A DNA stretch of 18,809 bases from JAGWBJ01 sp964291465 (GTDB lineage Bacteria; Chloroflexota; Dehalococcoidia; Lucifugimonadales; JAGWBF01): the NCBI GenBank assembly GCA_964291465.2, contig OZ219944.1:1-18809 (forward strand), written 5' to 3'. A program made the translations under genes and the position numbers. Under the pieces are notes generated by a model that was not told the origin of the DNA, did not search any database, and was given only the letters and a program-made list of their open reading frames with translations. Shown here one piece after another: positions 6,989-14,189 of this stretch; positions within the stretch are counted from its first letter, which is position 1; each line of letters starts with the position of its first letter.

Positions 6989-7951
6989 TCACCCTCGGCG
7001 GGCGTGGTCCGCCACCATCCGGATGATGTCGTCCAGGTCCTTGGTGGTCTTGTATCCGATGGCCCTTCGGATCTTCGTCAGGTCGGGGACCCTGCGGCGC
7101 ATGTCCTCGAACCCCTCTCCGTAGACCTGGTCGTAGGGCAGGTGGGTCACCCGGGACGCGCTGCCGGTAGTCCGGATGATGCGTTCGGCCAGGTCGTTGA
7201 TGGTCACCTCCCGGTCGTTCCCGACGTTGAATATCTGGCCGGCGGCGTCGGGGCAGAGGGCGAGGTCCGCCAGGCCTCGCGCCACGTCCCCGACGTAGGC
7301 GAAGCAGCGGGACTGGCCGCCGTCGCCGTATACGGTCAGAGGCTCGCCCGCCAGCGCCTGCTGCACGAGCCGCGGGATGACCATGCCGTACCGGCCCGTC
7401 TGCCGGGGCCCCACGGTGTTGAAGAGGCGGGCGACGATGACCGGCAGGCCCCGTTGGGTCCAGTGGGCCATGGCCAGCGACTCGTCGATGGCCTTGGACC
7501 AGGCGTAGCTCCACCGGCTCTTCACCGTGGGGTAGAGCAGCACGGGGGCGTCCTCCCGGAGGGGCTGGTCTGGACCGTCCCCGTAGACCTCCGAGGTGGA
7601 GGCGATGAGCACCCTCTTGTTTCCCCTGGCGGCCAGCTTCAGGAGCACTCCCGTGCCGTTGAGATTGGTCTCCAGGGTCTCCACCGGCCTCTCCACGGCC
7701 AGCTTGACACCCACGACGGCGGCCAGGTGGAATATGATATCTGCCCCGTCCACCAGGTCCGTCATCAGGGGCACGTCCGTGACGGACCCGACGTCGTAGT
7801 GGAACTCTCGGTTTTCCTCAAGCGGGGCGATGTTGTCGATGCTTCCCGTCGACAGGTCGTCCACCACGTGTACCCGGTGTCCGTCCGCCAGAAGGAGATC
7901 GGCCAGGTGAGACCCCACGAAGCCGGCTCCTCCCGTGATCAACGCCCTCAT
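6989..7951 (-). CDS. NAD-dependent epimerase/dehydratase (extended SDR, nucleotide-sugar type)
   Basis: A 320-residue extended short-chain dehydrogenase. The N-terminal NAD-binding motif TGGAGFVGSHL (6-16) is followed by Asp31-Asp32 for the adenine ribose. The catalytic set is Ser118-Thr119-Ser120 (ASTSEVYGDG) and Tyr149-x3-Lys153 (SYAWSKAIDE). RLFNTVGPRQ (175-184) and RCFAYVGDVARG (215-226) are typical of UDP-sugar-acting members such as GalE-like 4-epimerases and UDP-glucuronate decarboxylases. The exact substrate cannot be settled. Its place between a UDP-sugar dehydrogenase/cupin pair and WecB points to a nucleotide sugar made for a glycan. AGGGAG precedes the ATG at a good distance. Confidence 0.88.
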   Translation of the reverse strand: MRALITGGAGFVGSHLADLLLADGHRVHVVDDLSTGSIDNIAPLEENREFHYDVGSVTDVPLMTDLVDGADIIFHLAAVVGVKLAVERPVETLETNLNGTGVLLKLAARGNKRVLIASTSEVYGDGPDQPLREDAPVLLYPTVKSRWSYAWSKAIDESLAMAHWTQRGLPVIVARLFNTVGPRQTGRYGMVIPRLVQQALAGEPLTVYGDGGQSRCFAYVGDVARGLADLALCPDAAGQIFNVGNDREVTINDLAERIIRTTGSASRVTHLPYDQVYGEGFEDMRRRVPDLTKIRRAIGYKTTKDLDDIIRMVADHARRG

Positions 7952-8027
7952 CGGTGCTCCCTGCCTAGTGTCTCAATGACGACTCGACCCTTAGGAGACG
8001 GGAAGTAGCCGGACCTGGGTGGGCAAA

Positions 8028-8372
8028 TCAGGCCCGGCCGTAGTCGTCTTCCAGCCGCACCACGTCGCCCGTCTCGGGCGTGCTCGCCTCCAGGTACGTG
8101 GCGTCCTCATGGGCGGAGATGCGGTGGACGGTGCCAGGCGCCAGCTCGCACGTGTCCCCCCGGCCCATGTGCCGGCTCTGGACCGACCCGTCCTCGCCGT
8201 GGACCTCCAGCGTACCCTCGCCCGACAGGAGGTACATCGTTTCGTGCTTCACCCGGTGGTACTGGAGGCTGGTCCTGTGTCCCGCCTTCACGAAAAGCAG
8301 CTTGAAGCAGTACCTGTCGTTGAGGGTGATCAGCTCCTCGTAGCCCCAGGGCTTTTCCGTTCGCCGATGCAT
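8028..8372 (-). CDS. Cupin, mannose-6-phosphate isomerase type II-like
   Basis: A 114-residue single-domain cupin beginning MHRRTEKPWGYEEL. The KPWGYEE opening and the two cupin boxes (SLQYHRVKHETMYLLSGEG, then RGDTCELAPGTVHRI) are those of the C-terminal PMI domain of bifunctional mannose-1-phosphate guanylyltransferase/isomerases and of stand-alone relatives. The metal-binding His and Glu residues are in place. A GTG at 8433-8435 would extend the protein by 21 residues of Arg/Pro/Ala-rich sequence without a Shine-Dalgarno, so ATG 8372 (GGGGAAG upstream) is preferred. It lies 76 nt before the SDR gene and 82 nt after the dehydrogenase. A role as a sugar-phosphate isomerase or sugar-epimerising cupin is inferred. 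Confidence 0.8.
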   Translation of the reverse strand: MHRRTEKPWGYEELITLNDRYCFKLLFVKAGHRTSLQYHRVKHETMYLLSGEGTLEVHGEDGSVQSRHMGRGDTCELAPGTVHRISAHEDATYLEASTPETGDVVRLEDDYGRA

Positions 8373-8454
8373 CAGCTTCCCCGCCGGCCGCCGGCCGGGG
8401 GGCGCGGCGGGCGTATTCCGGGCCCGATGACGCACGGTGGTGGGGGGCCGGCCA

Positions 8455-9885
8455 CTACAGCTTGACTACCCTCGCCGCGGGCCCGGCAAGTCCTCCCGTG
8501 GCGTTGCGGGTGTCGACCACCAGGGAGCTGTTGTCCACGATCCACCGCCAGTCGTAGCCTTGGTGGGGCGTAACTATGACCACGCAGTCGGAACGCCGCA
8601 GCTCCTCCTCCGTCAGAGTCACGCCGTCCATGGCGATGTCGTCGTGGCGAAGGACGGGTATGTACGGGTCGTTGTAGGCCACGTCGGCTCCCTGCTCACG
8701 GAGCAGCCGGACCAGGTCCAGGGCCGGGGACTCCCTCAGGTCCGCCACCCCCTCCTTGTAGGCTACCCCCAGGACCAGGACGCGGGAGCCCCTCATCGGC
8801 TTGGACTCTTCGTTCAGGGCGTGGGCGATCTTGCCGGCGACGTAGGATGGCATCCCGAAGTTTATCTCCGCCGCAAGCTGGATGAAACGGGCGTTGTAGT
8901 TCACGGTCTTGAGCTTCCAAGCCAGGTACTGGGGGTCGATGGGGATGCAGTGCCCCCCCAGCCCCGGCCCCGGGTAGAAGGGCATGAACCCGAAGGGCTT
9001 GGTCTTAGCGGCCTCGATGACGTGCCATATGTCGATTCCCAGGCGGCCGCACATGATGGCGAACTCGTTGACCAGGGCGATGTTGGTGGCGCGAAAGGTA
9101 TTCTCCAGGAGCTTCACCATCTCCGCCACCTTGGGGGAGTCCACCGGCACCACCCGGTCCACGACGCACTGGTAGAGCCTGGCGGCGACTTCGACGCACG
9201 CGGGAGTAACTCCCCCTATCACCTTGGGCGTGTTGTTGAGGGTCCAGTCCGTCCGTCCGGGGTCCAGCCGCTCCGGCGAGTACGCCAGGAAGAAGTCCGT
9301 CCCGACCTTGTACGTCCGCCCGTCCGGGTCCTGCCCGTCCGGGTCCTGCCCGTTCGGGTCCTGCCCGTTCGGGTTCTGAAGATTCGGCAGGACGATCTCC
9401 TCGGTGGTCCCAGGGTATGTCGTGCTCTCCAGGACGACCAGTGCGCCCCGGCGCATCCTCCGCCCTATCTCCTCGGCGGTCGAGACTATGAAGGATAGGT
9501 CCGGGTCCTTGGTCTTGCCCAGGGGCGTGGGAACGCAGACGATGATGACGTCGGACTCTTCCAGGCCCTCGTAGCCGGCGGCCGCGCTGAGGCTGCCCCC
9601 GGGTCTGCCGCCGTCGCTCCCCGCAGCGGGGCCCGCCGCCAGCCGGCGGAGGGCCTCCGAGGATACGTCCGAGACGTAGGACTCGCCCCGGTCGATGGCC
9701 TCGACCTTGGCCCGATCGGTGTCGATGCCTTGGACCGCAAAACCGGCCTCGGCGAAACCCACGGCCAGGGGAAGGCCGACGTGGCCCAGTCCGATGACGG
9801 AGACCTGGGCTGCCCGCTGCTCGATCTTGGCGACAAGGCCCGACGCTGCCCCCGACTCTGGCAATGAGGTGGCCGTCCCCGTCAC
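8455..9885 (-). CDS. UDP-N-acetylhexosamine 6-dehydrogenase (WbpA/WecC-type nucleotide sugar dehydrogenase)
   Basis: A 476-residue member of the UDP-glucose/GDP-mannose dehydrogenase family, oxidising C6 of a UDP-sugar to a uronate with 2 NAD+. It has an N-terminal Rossmann motif GLGHVGLPLAVGFAEAG (32-48) and CVPTPL (117-122). Central-domain LESTTYPGTTEE (152-163) and EMVKLLENTFRATNIA (255-270, Lys258 and Asn262) follow, then the catalytic Cys313 in GPGLGGHCIPIDP (306-318). The C-terminal domain begins near VLVLGVAYKEGV. GGHCIPIDPQYL resembles WbpA/TviB (UDP-GlcNAc) more than E. coli WecC, so UDP-GlcNAc or UDP-ManNAc are both possible substrates. Residues 171-190 are a repeated N/D-G-Q-D-P insert encoded by a 15-bp tandem repeat. 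The GTG start follows AAGGGGGT and lies about 40 nt below a strong promoter; it is the first gene of the operon. Confidence 0.9.
   Translation of the reverse strand: MTGTATSLPESGAASGLVAKIEQRAAQVSVIGLGHVGLPLAVGFAEAGFAVQGIDTDRAKVEAIDRGESYVSDVSSEALRRLAAGPAAGSDGGRPGGSLSAAAGYEGLEESDVIIVCVPTPLGKTKDPDLSFIVSTAEEIGRRMRRGALVVLESTTYPGTTEEIVLPNLQNPNGQDPNGQDPDGQDPDGRTYKVGTDFFLAYSPERLDPGRTDWTLNNTPKVIGGVTPACVEVAARLYQCVVDRVVPVDSPKVAEMVKLLENTFRATNIALVNEFAIMCGRLGIDIWHVIEAAKTKPFGFMPFYPGPGLGGHCIPIDPQYLAWKLKTVNYNARFIQLAAEINFGMPSYVAGKIAHALNEESKPMRGSRVLVLGVAYKEGVADLRESPALDLVRLLREQGADVAYNDPYIPVLRHDDIAMDGVTLTEEELRRSDCVVIVTPHQGYDWRWIVDNSSLVVDTRNATGGLAGPAARVVKL
9321..9380. repeat. 15-bp tandem repeat (4 units) inside the dehydrogenase gene
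   Basis: Four back-to-back units of CGTCCGGGTCCTGCC: 9321-9335 and 9336-9350 are identical, 9351-9365 has one change, and 9366-9380 is more diverged. The unit length is a multiple of three, so the frame is kept and each unit adds one N/D-G-Q-D-P pentapeptide. Copy-number change would lengthen or shorten a surface loop without breaking the enzyme. Confidence 0.9.
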
Positions 9886-9932
9886 ATACCCCCTTCGGAC
9901 CGCGTTTCAGACCCGCAGACCGGACAGTGCGG

Positions 9933-9961
9933 ATTATATAAACCTACGTCGCCGGGGTCAA
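9933..9961 (-). promoter_or_regulatory. Near-consensus promoter of the nucleotide-sugar operon
   Basis: On the minus strand TTGACC (plus positions 9956-9961) is separated by exactly 17 nt from a perfect TATAAT (9933-9938). The predicted start is near 9926, giving a leader of about 40 nt to the GTG at 9885. There is no sign of a long regulatory leader, so the operon is probably expressed constitutively unless an operator overlaps. Confidence 0.8.
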
Positions 9962-10026
9962 TTGCTCAAGCGTATCGTGATGTTCGCTCACCCAGGGCCT
10001 CGGGAGCGCTCCGACCGGGCCCGGCG

Positions 10027-11277
10027 TTACCCCAGCTCCTCGGCCAGCGCCTCCAGGGCCTGGGTGAAGCACTCCATGGGCGCGCGGACTATCCCCGCGC
10101 CCACCTGCCCCACCCCCGGCTCCCTGTGGGCTATGCCCGTGTTGATCACCGGGGCGATGCCCGTCTCCACCACCCTGCGCACGTCGATGCCCGTCGGGGT
10201 CCCCTGAAAGTCCAGGGTCGGCAGCGAGAACTGGGTGTTCCGGCCCAGGGTGATCTCCGCCATCTCCCGGGTGTAGTTCACCGCGTCCTGGAAGGTCCCG
10301 GCTCCCACGAACCCCACCACCGACGGGGACGCCGCCATGGCGAACCCGCCCAGCCCCACCGTCTCCATGATGGCGCTGTCGCCCAGGTCCGGGTTGGCGT
10401 CCTCCTGCGTGAATCCCGGAAAGTAGAGCCCCCGGGGCATAAGCGCCGGGGCGGTGAACCACCGTTTGCAGGTGGCCCCCACCCTTATGCCGAAGTCGCG
10501 GCCGTTGCGGCACATGGCCCACACCACCGTGGACCCCGGGATGTCTCCCACCGGGTCCATGATGGCCTTGCCGGCGGCCATCCCCAGGTTCAGGAAGAAC
10601 TGGTCGTTGCCGGCCAGGAACTCCAGCACGCTCCCTTGGTCCCCCGGGGAGGCTGTGCGCGCGAGGGAGGGGGCGAGCTCCCGGATGAACAGGGAGGTGG
10701 CGCCCACGTTCCGCTGGTGCATCTCGTCGCCCATGGTCAGGGCCCTGGACATCAGCGGCCCCAGGGGGACGCCGCCCGCGCGGTCCACTGCTTCGCGGAG
10801 GGCGGGGGCCAGCGTGTCGCGTACCCAGCGCAGCCTCTCGATCACCTGGGCGTCGTTGGCACCGAAGCGGAGGACCCTGCCAGTCCCCTCGTTTATGGTG
10901 CAGAAGGCCCGGTTCCCGAAGGTCCGGTTCTCCACCACGAACACGGGCATGGAGGCGCTGGTAATCCCCGTCATGGGGCCCACGGCGCCCACGTCGTGGC
11001 TGGGCTGAAAGCGTATCTCTCCCCGCGCCGCCAGGGCCTCGGCCCCGCCTTCGTCCTCGGCCCACTCCTCGTACTGGACGGCGCCCACCACTGCGGCACG
11101 CATGGGCCCGCACATCTGGTCCCAGGCGATGGGAGGGCCCGCGTGCAGGAGCGCGCCCTCGGTCAGGCCCGGTATCACATCCGATGCCCGGGCCACGTCC
11201 ACCAGGACCGGCTCTCCGCCCAGCAGCCGCTCCATGGCCGACCGGTTGGCCTCGTCGATGTCCACGCGCTCAGCCAC
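10027..11277 (-). CDS. allG: DUF1116 protein, YlbE/AllG-like (oxamate carbamoyltransferase-associated)
   Basis: A 416-residue protein that follows E. coli YlbE (AllG) along its whole length: LLHAGPPIAWDQMCGPMR (43-60), HDVGAVGPMTGITSASMPV (94-112), INEGTGRVLRFGA (128-140), MGDEMHQRN (182-190), NDQFFLNLGMAAGKAIMD (224-241), FPGFTQEDANPDLGDSAIMET (286-306, read in parts) and RRVVETGIAPVINTGIAHRE (367-386). In E. coli this gene works with fdrA and ylbF in allantoin-derived oxamate breakdown. The GTG start has GGGGAGG 5 nt upstream and overlaps the preceding small ORF by 8 nt, and it aligns with the YlbE N-terminus. It is the last gene of the operon. Which of the three proteins carries the active site is not evident from sequence. 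Confidence 0.92.
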   Translation of the reverse strand: MAERVDIDEANRSAMERLLGGEPVLVDVARASDVIPGLTEGALLHAGPPIAWDQMCGPMRAAVVGAVQYEEWAEDEGGAEALAARGEIRFQPSHDVGAVGPMTGITSASMPVFVVENRTFGNRAFCTINEGTGRVLRFGANDAQVIERLRWVRDTLAPALREAVDRAGGVPLGPLMSRALTMGDEMHQRNVGATSLFIRELAPSLARTASPGDQGSVLEFLAGNDQFFLNLGMAAGKAIMDPVGDIPGSTVVWAMCRNGRDFGIRVGATCKRWFTAPALMPRGLYFPGFTQEDANPDLGDSAIMETVGLGGFAMAASPSVVGFVGAGTFQDAVNYTREMAEITLGRNTQFSLPTLDFQGTPTGIDVRRVVETGIAPVINTGIAHREPGVGQVGAGIVRAPMECFTQALEALAEELG

Positions 11278-11485
11278 TCTGGCCTCCCCTCGGAGATGAT
11301 GGGTCCGCGCCGCCCTTCAGCCTGTCCAGCAGGCTGGACAGGCGAGAGTCGCCGCCCGCGGGCGGCCGCCAGTCCATGTGGACCGTGGTTACACCCTGGT
11401 CCTCCAGGACCTCACCGAACAGGTCGAGTCCTATGTTGACCACCCGGAGCTCAGCGCCGATGAGCTGCTTGCCGCCGTCGGTCAT
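11270..11485 (-). CDS. Stand-alone FdrA C-terminal module
   Basis: A 71-residue protein, ATGA-coupled to the upstream fdrA (ATG 11485-11483 overlapping TGA 11484-11482). Its core, RVVNIGLDLFGEVLEDQGV followed by HMDWRPPAGGDSRLSSLLDRL, matches the extreme C-terminus of E. coli FdrA (VINIGLRSFALEL, then HYQWSPVAGGNKKLARLLERL). The single-chain FdrA has therefore been divided here into a 524-residue body and this piece. The C-terminal dozen residues (GGADPSSPRGGQSG) are a low-complexity tail overlapping the next gene. It is not a fusion remnant within a frameshift: it has its own start, and the module is clean. It should assemble with FdrA. The functional meaning of the split is unknown. Confidence 0.82.
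   Translation of the reverse strand: MTDGGKQLIGAELRVVNIGLDLFGEVLEDQGVTTVHMDWRPPAGGDSRLSSLLDRLKGGADPSSPRGGQSG
11283..11289 (-). promoter_or_regulatory. Shine-Dalgarno GGGGAGG deciding the GTG start at 11277
   Basis: GGGGAGG on the minus strand lies 5 nt before GTG 11277 and inside the end of the small FdrA-module gene. It supports separate initiation of the DUF1116 gene. Confidence 0.65.
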
Positions 11486-13056
11486 GGCCCCGCCTCCGGG
11501 AGCAGGTCGAGCTTCCCCGTGGAGAGGGCCGCCGCGATGGTCGCTGCCTGCAGGTTGCTCTCCACCACCACCGCTCCGGCCGCCTCCAGGGCCGCCCTCT
11601 GCCGGTCCAGGCCCTGGGGGTCGCCCTGTGTCCCGCACAGGACGGCCACGCAGGCCAGCGTGCGCCCGGCCTCGGCCGCCGCGCGGACGGCCCCCTGGAT
11701 GGCCGGCGCCAGCTCCGAGGCCGGGTCCGGGTGGGCCCCGTATCCCAATACCACGTCCAAGAGGAGCACGCCCGCCTCGGGGTTGGCGGCCTCCTCCTCG
11801 AGCATGGCGCAACGCTGTCGCAGGTCGATCATGGGGTGGGGCCTGCCCACGGTGAACCGGTCGTCTCCCAGGTCCATCAGCACGTGGCCCCCCGCGTCCC
11901 CGGGCGACTCGACGGTCTGGACCCCCTCCAGCTTGAGGTTGGACGAGACGGGTCCCGCCGTCAGCTCCCGGACCGTGAAGAGGGCCTCGTAGCAGAGGGT
12001 GCCCCCCGAGTAGAGGCCCCTGATGGCCCGGCCGACCCCGGGGCCGAGGCTGTCGGACAGATCCCCGAGGTGGTCCCGGGTGCGGCCCTCCAGGGCCCTG
12101 GAGGGCCGCCGGACTCCCAGCCTGTCCAGCGCCAGGTCGGCGGCTGCGGTCAGGTCCGATGCCGTAGACACCGCCCCCGGACCCGCCTCCCCTACGTCGG
12201 CGCCCAGGAAGCATACGACGCAGGGCTTGGACGCCTTCTCCAGTCGTGCCATCAGCCGCTCCTCCGTCCGCGGCCCGGGCGGTTTGGATATGAGGACGAT
12301 GGCCTCGGTGTGGGGGTCGGCCTCCAGGGCAGACAGCCCCTGTAGCATCATGGCGCCCCCGACCCTGTCGTCCAGGTCCCGTCCTCCCACACCCAGGGCC
12401 TGGGAGACCCCCTCGCCGGCCGCAGCCAGGAGACAGGTCACCTGCTGGAGTCCCGTGCCCGACGCGGCCACCAGGCCGACGCGCCCGGATGGCACGGCGT
12501 TGGCGAACCCCAGGGGCACGTTGTTGATGATGGCGGTGCCGCAGTCCGGCCCCAGCATGAAGAGGCCCTCGCCGGCTGCCCTGCCTTTCAGGGAGGCCTC
12601 GTCGTCGATGGAGACGTTGTCGCTGAACAGCAGCACGTTCAGTCCCAGGTCCAGGGCCTTTCGCGCCTCCCGGGCCGCATGCTCTCCGGGTATGGATATC
12701 AGGGCCAGGTTGGCGCCGGGCAACGCCTCCACGGCCCCATCCAGGCTCCGCGGGCGGTAGCCCGAGCCCGACTGAGAGGAACCCCGCGTCTCCAGGAGGC
12801 GGAGGGCCTTCTCGCGGATGGCCGGGTCCGGACAGCCGGAGGAGACCTCCAGGGCCAGCACCAGGTCGTTGGGCGTGGCCGCCTGGCCGTCGGCGGACAG
12901 CAGCCCCGCCTCCTCCAGCAGCCGCTTGTTGTTCTCCGTCCCCATGAGGGCGGTGGCCTTCAGCGCCCCCTCCATGAGCTCCAGCTCCCTGGATATGCGC
13001 ATCAGGACCACCGAGTCGCGGTAGGTGTTCTTGAGGACCAGGTTGGTCGCCGTCAA
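11482..13056 (-). CDS. fdrA: FdrA/AllF-like acyl-CoA synthetase-fold protein lacking the C-terminal module
   Basis: A 524-residue relative of E. coli FdrA (AllF), built on a succinyl-CoA synthetase (ADP-forming) fold. Recognised segments are LKNTYRDSVVLMRISREL (8-25), LALISIPGEHAAREA (117-131), MLGPDCGTAIINNVPLGFAN (167-186), ASGTGLQQV (198-206), GGRDL (224-228), ISKPPGP (256-262), GLYSGGTL (347-354), GDDRFTVGRPHPMIDL (397-412) and LLLDVVLGYGAHPDPA (431-446). The chosen TTG at 13056 overlaps the previous TGA (TTGA), has AGAGGGG upstream and begins where E. coli FdrA begins. Longer upstream reading is only the shadow of DUF2877. E. coli FdrA is 555 residues; the missing end is the next, separate ORF. 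Expected to act in the cytosol in carbamoyl transfer from an oxalurate-like substrate, by homology only. Confidence 0.9.
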   Translation of the reverse strand: MTATNLVLKNTYRDSVVLMRISRELELMEGALKATALMGTENNKRLLEEAGLLSADGQAATPNDLVLALEVSSGCPDPAIREKALRLLETRGSSQSGSGYRPRSLDGAVEALPGANLALISIPGEHAAREARKALDLGLNVLLFSDNVSIDDEASLKGRAAGEGLFMLGPDCGTAIINNVPLGFANAVPSGRVGLVAASGTGLQQVTCLLAAAGEGVSQALGVGGRDLDDRVGGAMMLQGLSALEADPHTEAIVLISKPPGPRTEERLMARLEKASKPCVVCFLGADVGEAGPGAVSTASDLTAAADLALDRLGVRRPSRALEGRTRDHLGDLSDSLGPGVGRAIRGLYSGGTLCYEALFTVRELTAGPVSSNLKLEGVQTVESPGDAGGHVLMDLGDDRFTVGRPHPMIDLRQRCAMLEEEAANPEAGVLLLDVVLGYGAHPDPASELAPAIQGAVRAAAEAGRTLACVAVLCGTQGDPQGLDRQRAALEAAGAVVVESNLQAATIAAALSTGKLDLLPEAGP

Positions 13057-14039
13057 CGGGCCCCTCTGACCAGGCCGGTCCGACGCTCCGGCTGCCGGCC
13101 GCTTGCGGCTTCTCCTAAGCGGAGGACCAGATGGACGCCCAGGAGCAGCCCCGCCAGCGTGTCCCCGCCCGAGGTGTGTCCCCTGCGGGCCAGCCTCAGG
13201 GCGGATGCCTCGGCGTCGGGCTCGCTGCCCGCCCCCCCGAGGATGGCCGCCAGCAGCAGGTGGGCGTCCTCGGAGCCGGCGCCCGCCGCCGCGTGGGACA
13301 GCAGGGTCGCGGCCAGGGCCGTCGTCCGGTCGGGGGCCAGCGCCGCCACCGCGTCTCCCAGCAGCGGCGTGGCGCCCCCGGCCTCGCCGCACGTCATCGC
13401 GACCAGCAGACCGGCGAGGTAATCGTCCCCCGAGGGGGTGAGTCCCGGCCCCAGGCCGACCAGTCCGGCGACGGACTCGCGGACCAGAGGGGCGTCCAGC
13501 GACACCAGGCCGCGCACCAGGCCGCACACCATGGGCACCGCCGCCGCCGTCACCGGCGTCGCCGGTCCCGGCCCCACGGGCCGGCCCCATGCCAGCGCCC
13601 CAGCCAGGAGCGCCAACGGCGCCAGGCCCTCGCCGGGCGCCCGGGACGCCAGCGCCGCGCCCAGGTCCCTCACCCGGCGGCGTACCTCGGTGGCGGGGGC
13701 CCGGGGCCCCACGGGTGGCGGGGTCCATCGTTGCGCGCCGGACAGGTCCAGCAGCAATCCGTCCCCCAGGCGCAGGTGTCCGCCGACCCGCGTCAGAAGA
13801 GCGCCGGGTGCGATGTCCATCTCCTCCACGGACAGCCCGTCCGGGAGGTCGACGCAGACGTTGACGGGCCCGTTCCCGAGCCCGCGGTCGACGATGCAGG
13901 CCACCCTCCCGTCACGGTCCAAAACGTGGCAGGAGCTGCGGAACACGGCGGCCACACGGCCCCACTCGGCCCGCGAGTCATGGAGCCCCGGCAGTCCCGC
14001 TCCCAGCGCCGTCACCCTGAAGCTACGTGAGCCGTCCAT
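13053..14039 (-). CDS. allH: DUF2877 protein, YlbF/AllH-like
   Basis: A 328-residue protein, first gene of the operon. Two glycine-rich motifs define the family: LGLGPGLTPSGDDYLAG (near 194-210) and RRGHTSGGDTLAGLLLG (285-301). The N-terminal half is a beta-rich region with NGPVNVCVD (56-64). E. coli YlbF (AllH) has the same features and acts with FdrA and YlbE. A start at ATG 14048 would add MPT, but that ATG is formed by the last bases of a TATAAT box. The ATG at 14039 lies where transcription should begin, so I choose it and predict a leaderless mRNA. In E. coli the order is fdrA-ylbE-ylbF; here the ylbF homologue leads. No carbamate kinase gene is in the window. Confidence 0.85.
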   Translation of the reverse strand: MDGSRSFRVTALGAGLPGLHDSRAEWGRVAAVFRSSCHVLDRDGRVACIVDRGLGNGPVNVCVDLPDGLSVEEMDIAPGALLTRVGGHLRLGDGLLLDLSGAQRWTPPPVGPRAPATEVRRRVRDLGAALASRAPGEGLAPLALLAGALAWGRPVGPGPATPVTAAAVPMVCGLVRGLVSLDAPLVRESVAGLVGLGPGLTPSGDDYLAGLLVAMTCGEAGGATPLLGDAVAALAPDRTTALAATLLSHAAAGAGSEDAHLLLAAILGGAGSEPDAEASALRLARRGHTSGGDTLAGLLLGVHLVLRLGEAASGRQPERRTGLVRGAR

Positions 14040-14046
14040 CGTGGGC

Positions 14047-14076
14047 ATTATATGGGAAACCGCCGCGCGGTGTCAC
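14047..14076 (-). promoter_or_regulatory. Promoter of the allH-fdrA-allG operon, overlapping an upstream ATG
   Basis: On the minus strand GTGACA (plus positions 14071-14076) is followed after 18 nt by a perfect TATAAT (14047-14052). The transcription start should be about 14039-14041, which is the A of ATG 14039. The first in-frame ATG (14048) is inside the -10 box and cannot be on this transcript. Confidence 0.65.
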
Positions 14077-14189
14077 GATGGCGGGCTAGGGTGGTGTGGG
14101 GGATGGAAAGCGCGCGGACGTAACATGCGGCTGGTAGTATGGGGAGTGATCAGAGGCGGCTTGACCGTATCCGTTGAGAAGGCTGTGAG

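Noticed and set aside
6443..8008. 521-codon plus-strand ORF rich in His, Val, Gly and Asp
   Set aside because: It lies antisense to the WecB and SDR genes, which have complete catalytic motifs; long antisense frames are expected in DNA with GC-rich third positions.
9321..9380. CRISPR-like array
   Set aside because: The repeats are contiguous 15-mers without spacers and are in frame with a coding sequence.
8437..9498. 353-codon plus-strand ORF
   Set aside because: Antisense shadow of the UDP-sugar dehydrogenase; composition is low-complexity and without motifs.
10003..10012. Palindrome GGAGCGCTCC downstream of the DUF1116 gene as a terminator
   Set aside because: It has no loop and no following T tract on the minus strand; not supportable as an intrinsic terminator.
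10126..11439. 437-codon plus-strand ORF
   Set aside because: Antisense shadow of the DUF1116 gene, which matches YlbE over its full length.
13057..13728. Upstream extension of the fdrA reading frame by over 220 codons
   Set aside because: The extension is Gly/Arg/Pro-rich shadow of DUF2877; homology and the TTGA overlap place the true start at 13056.
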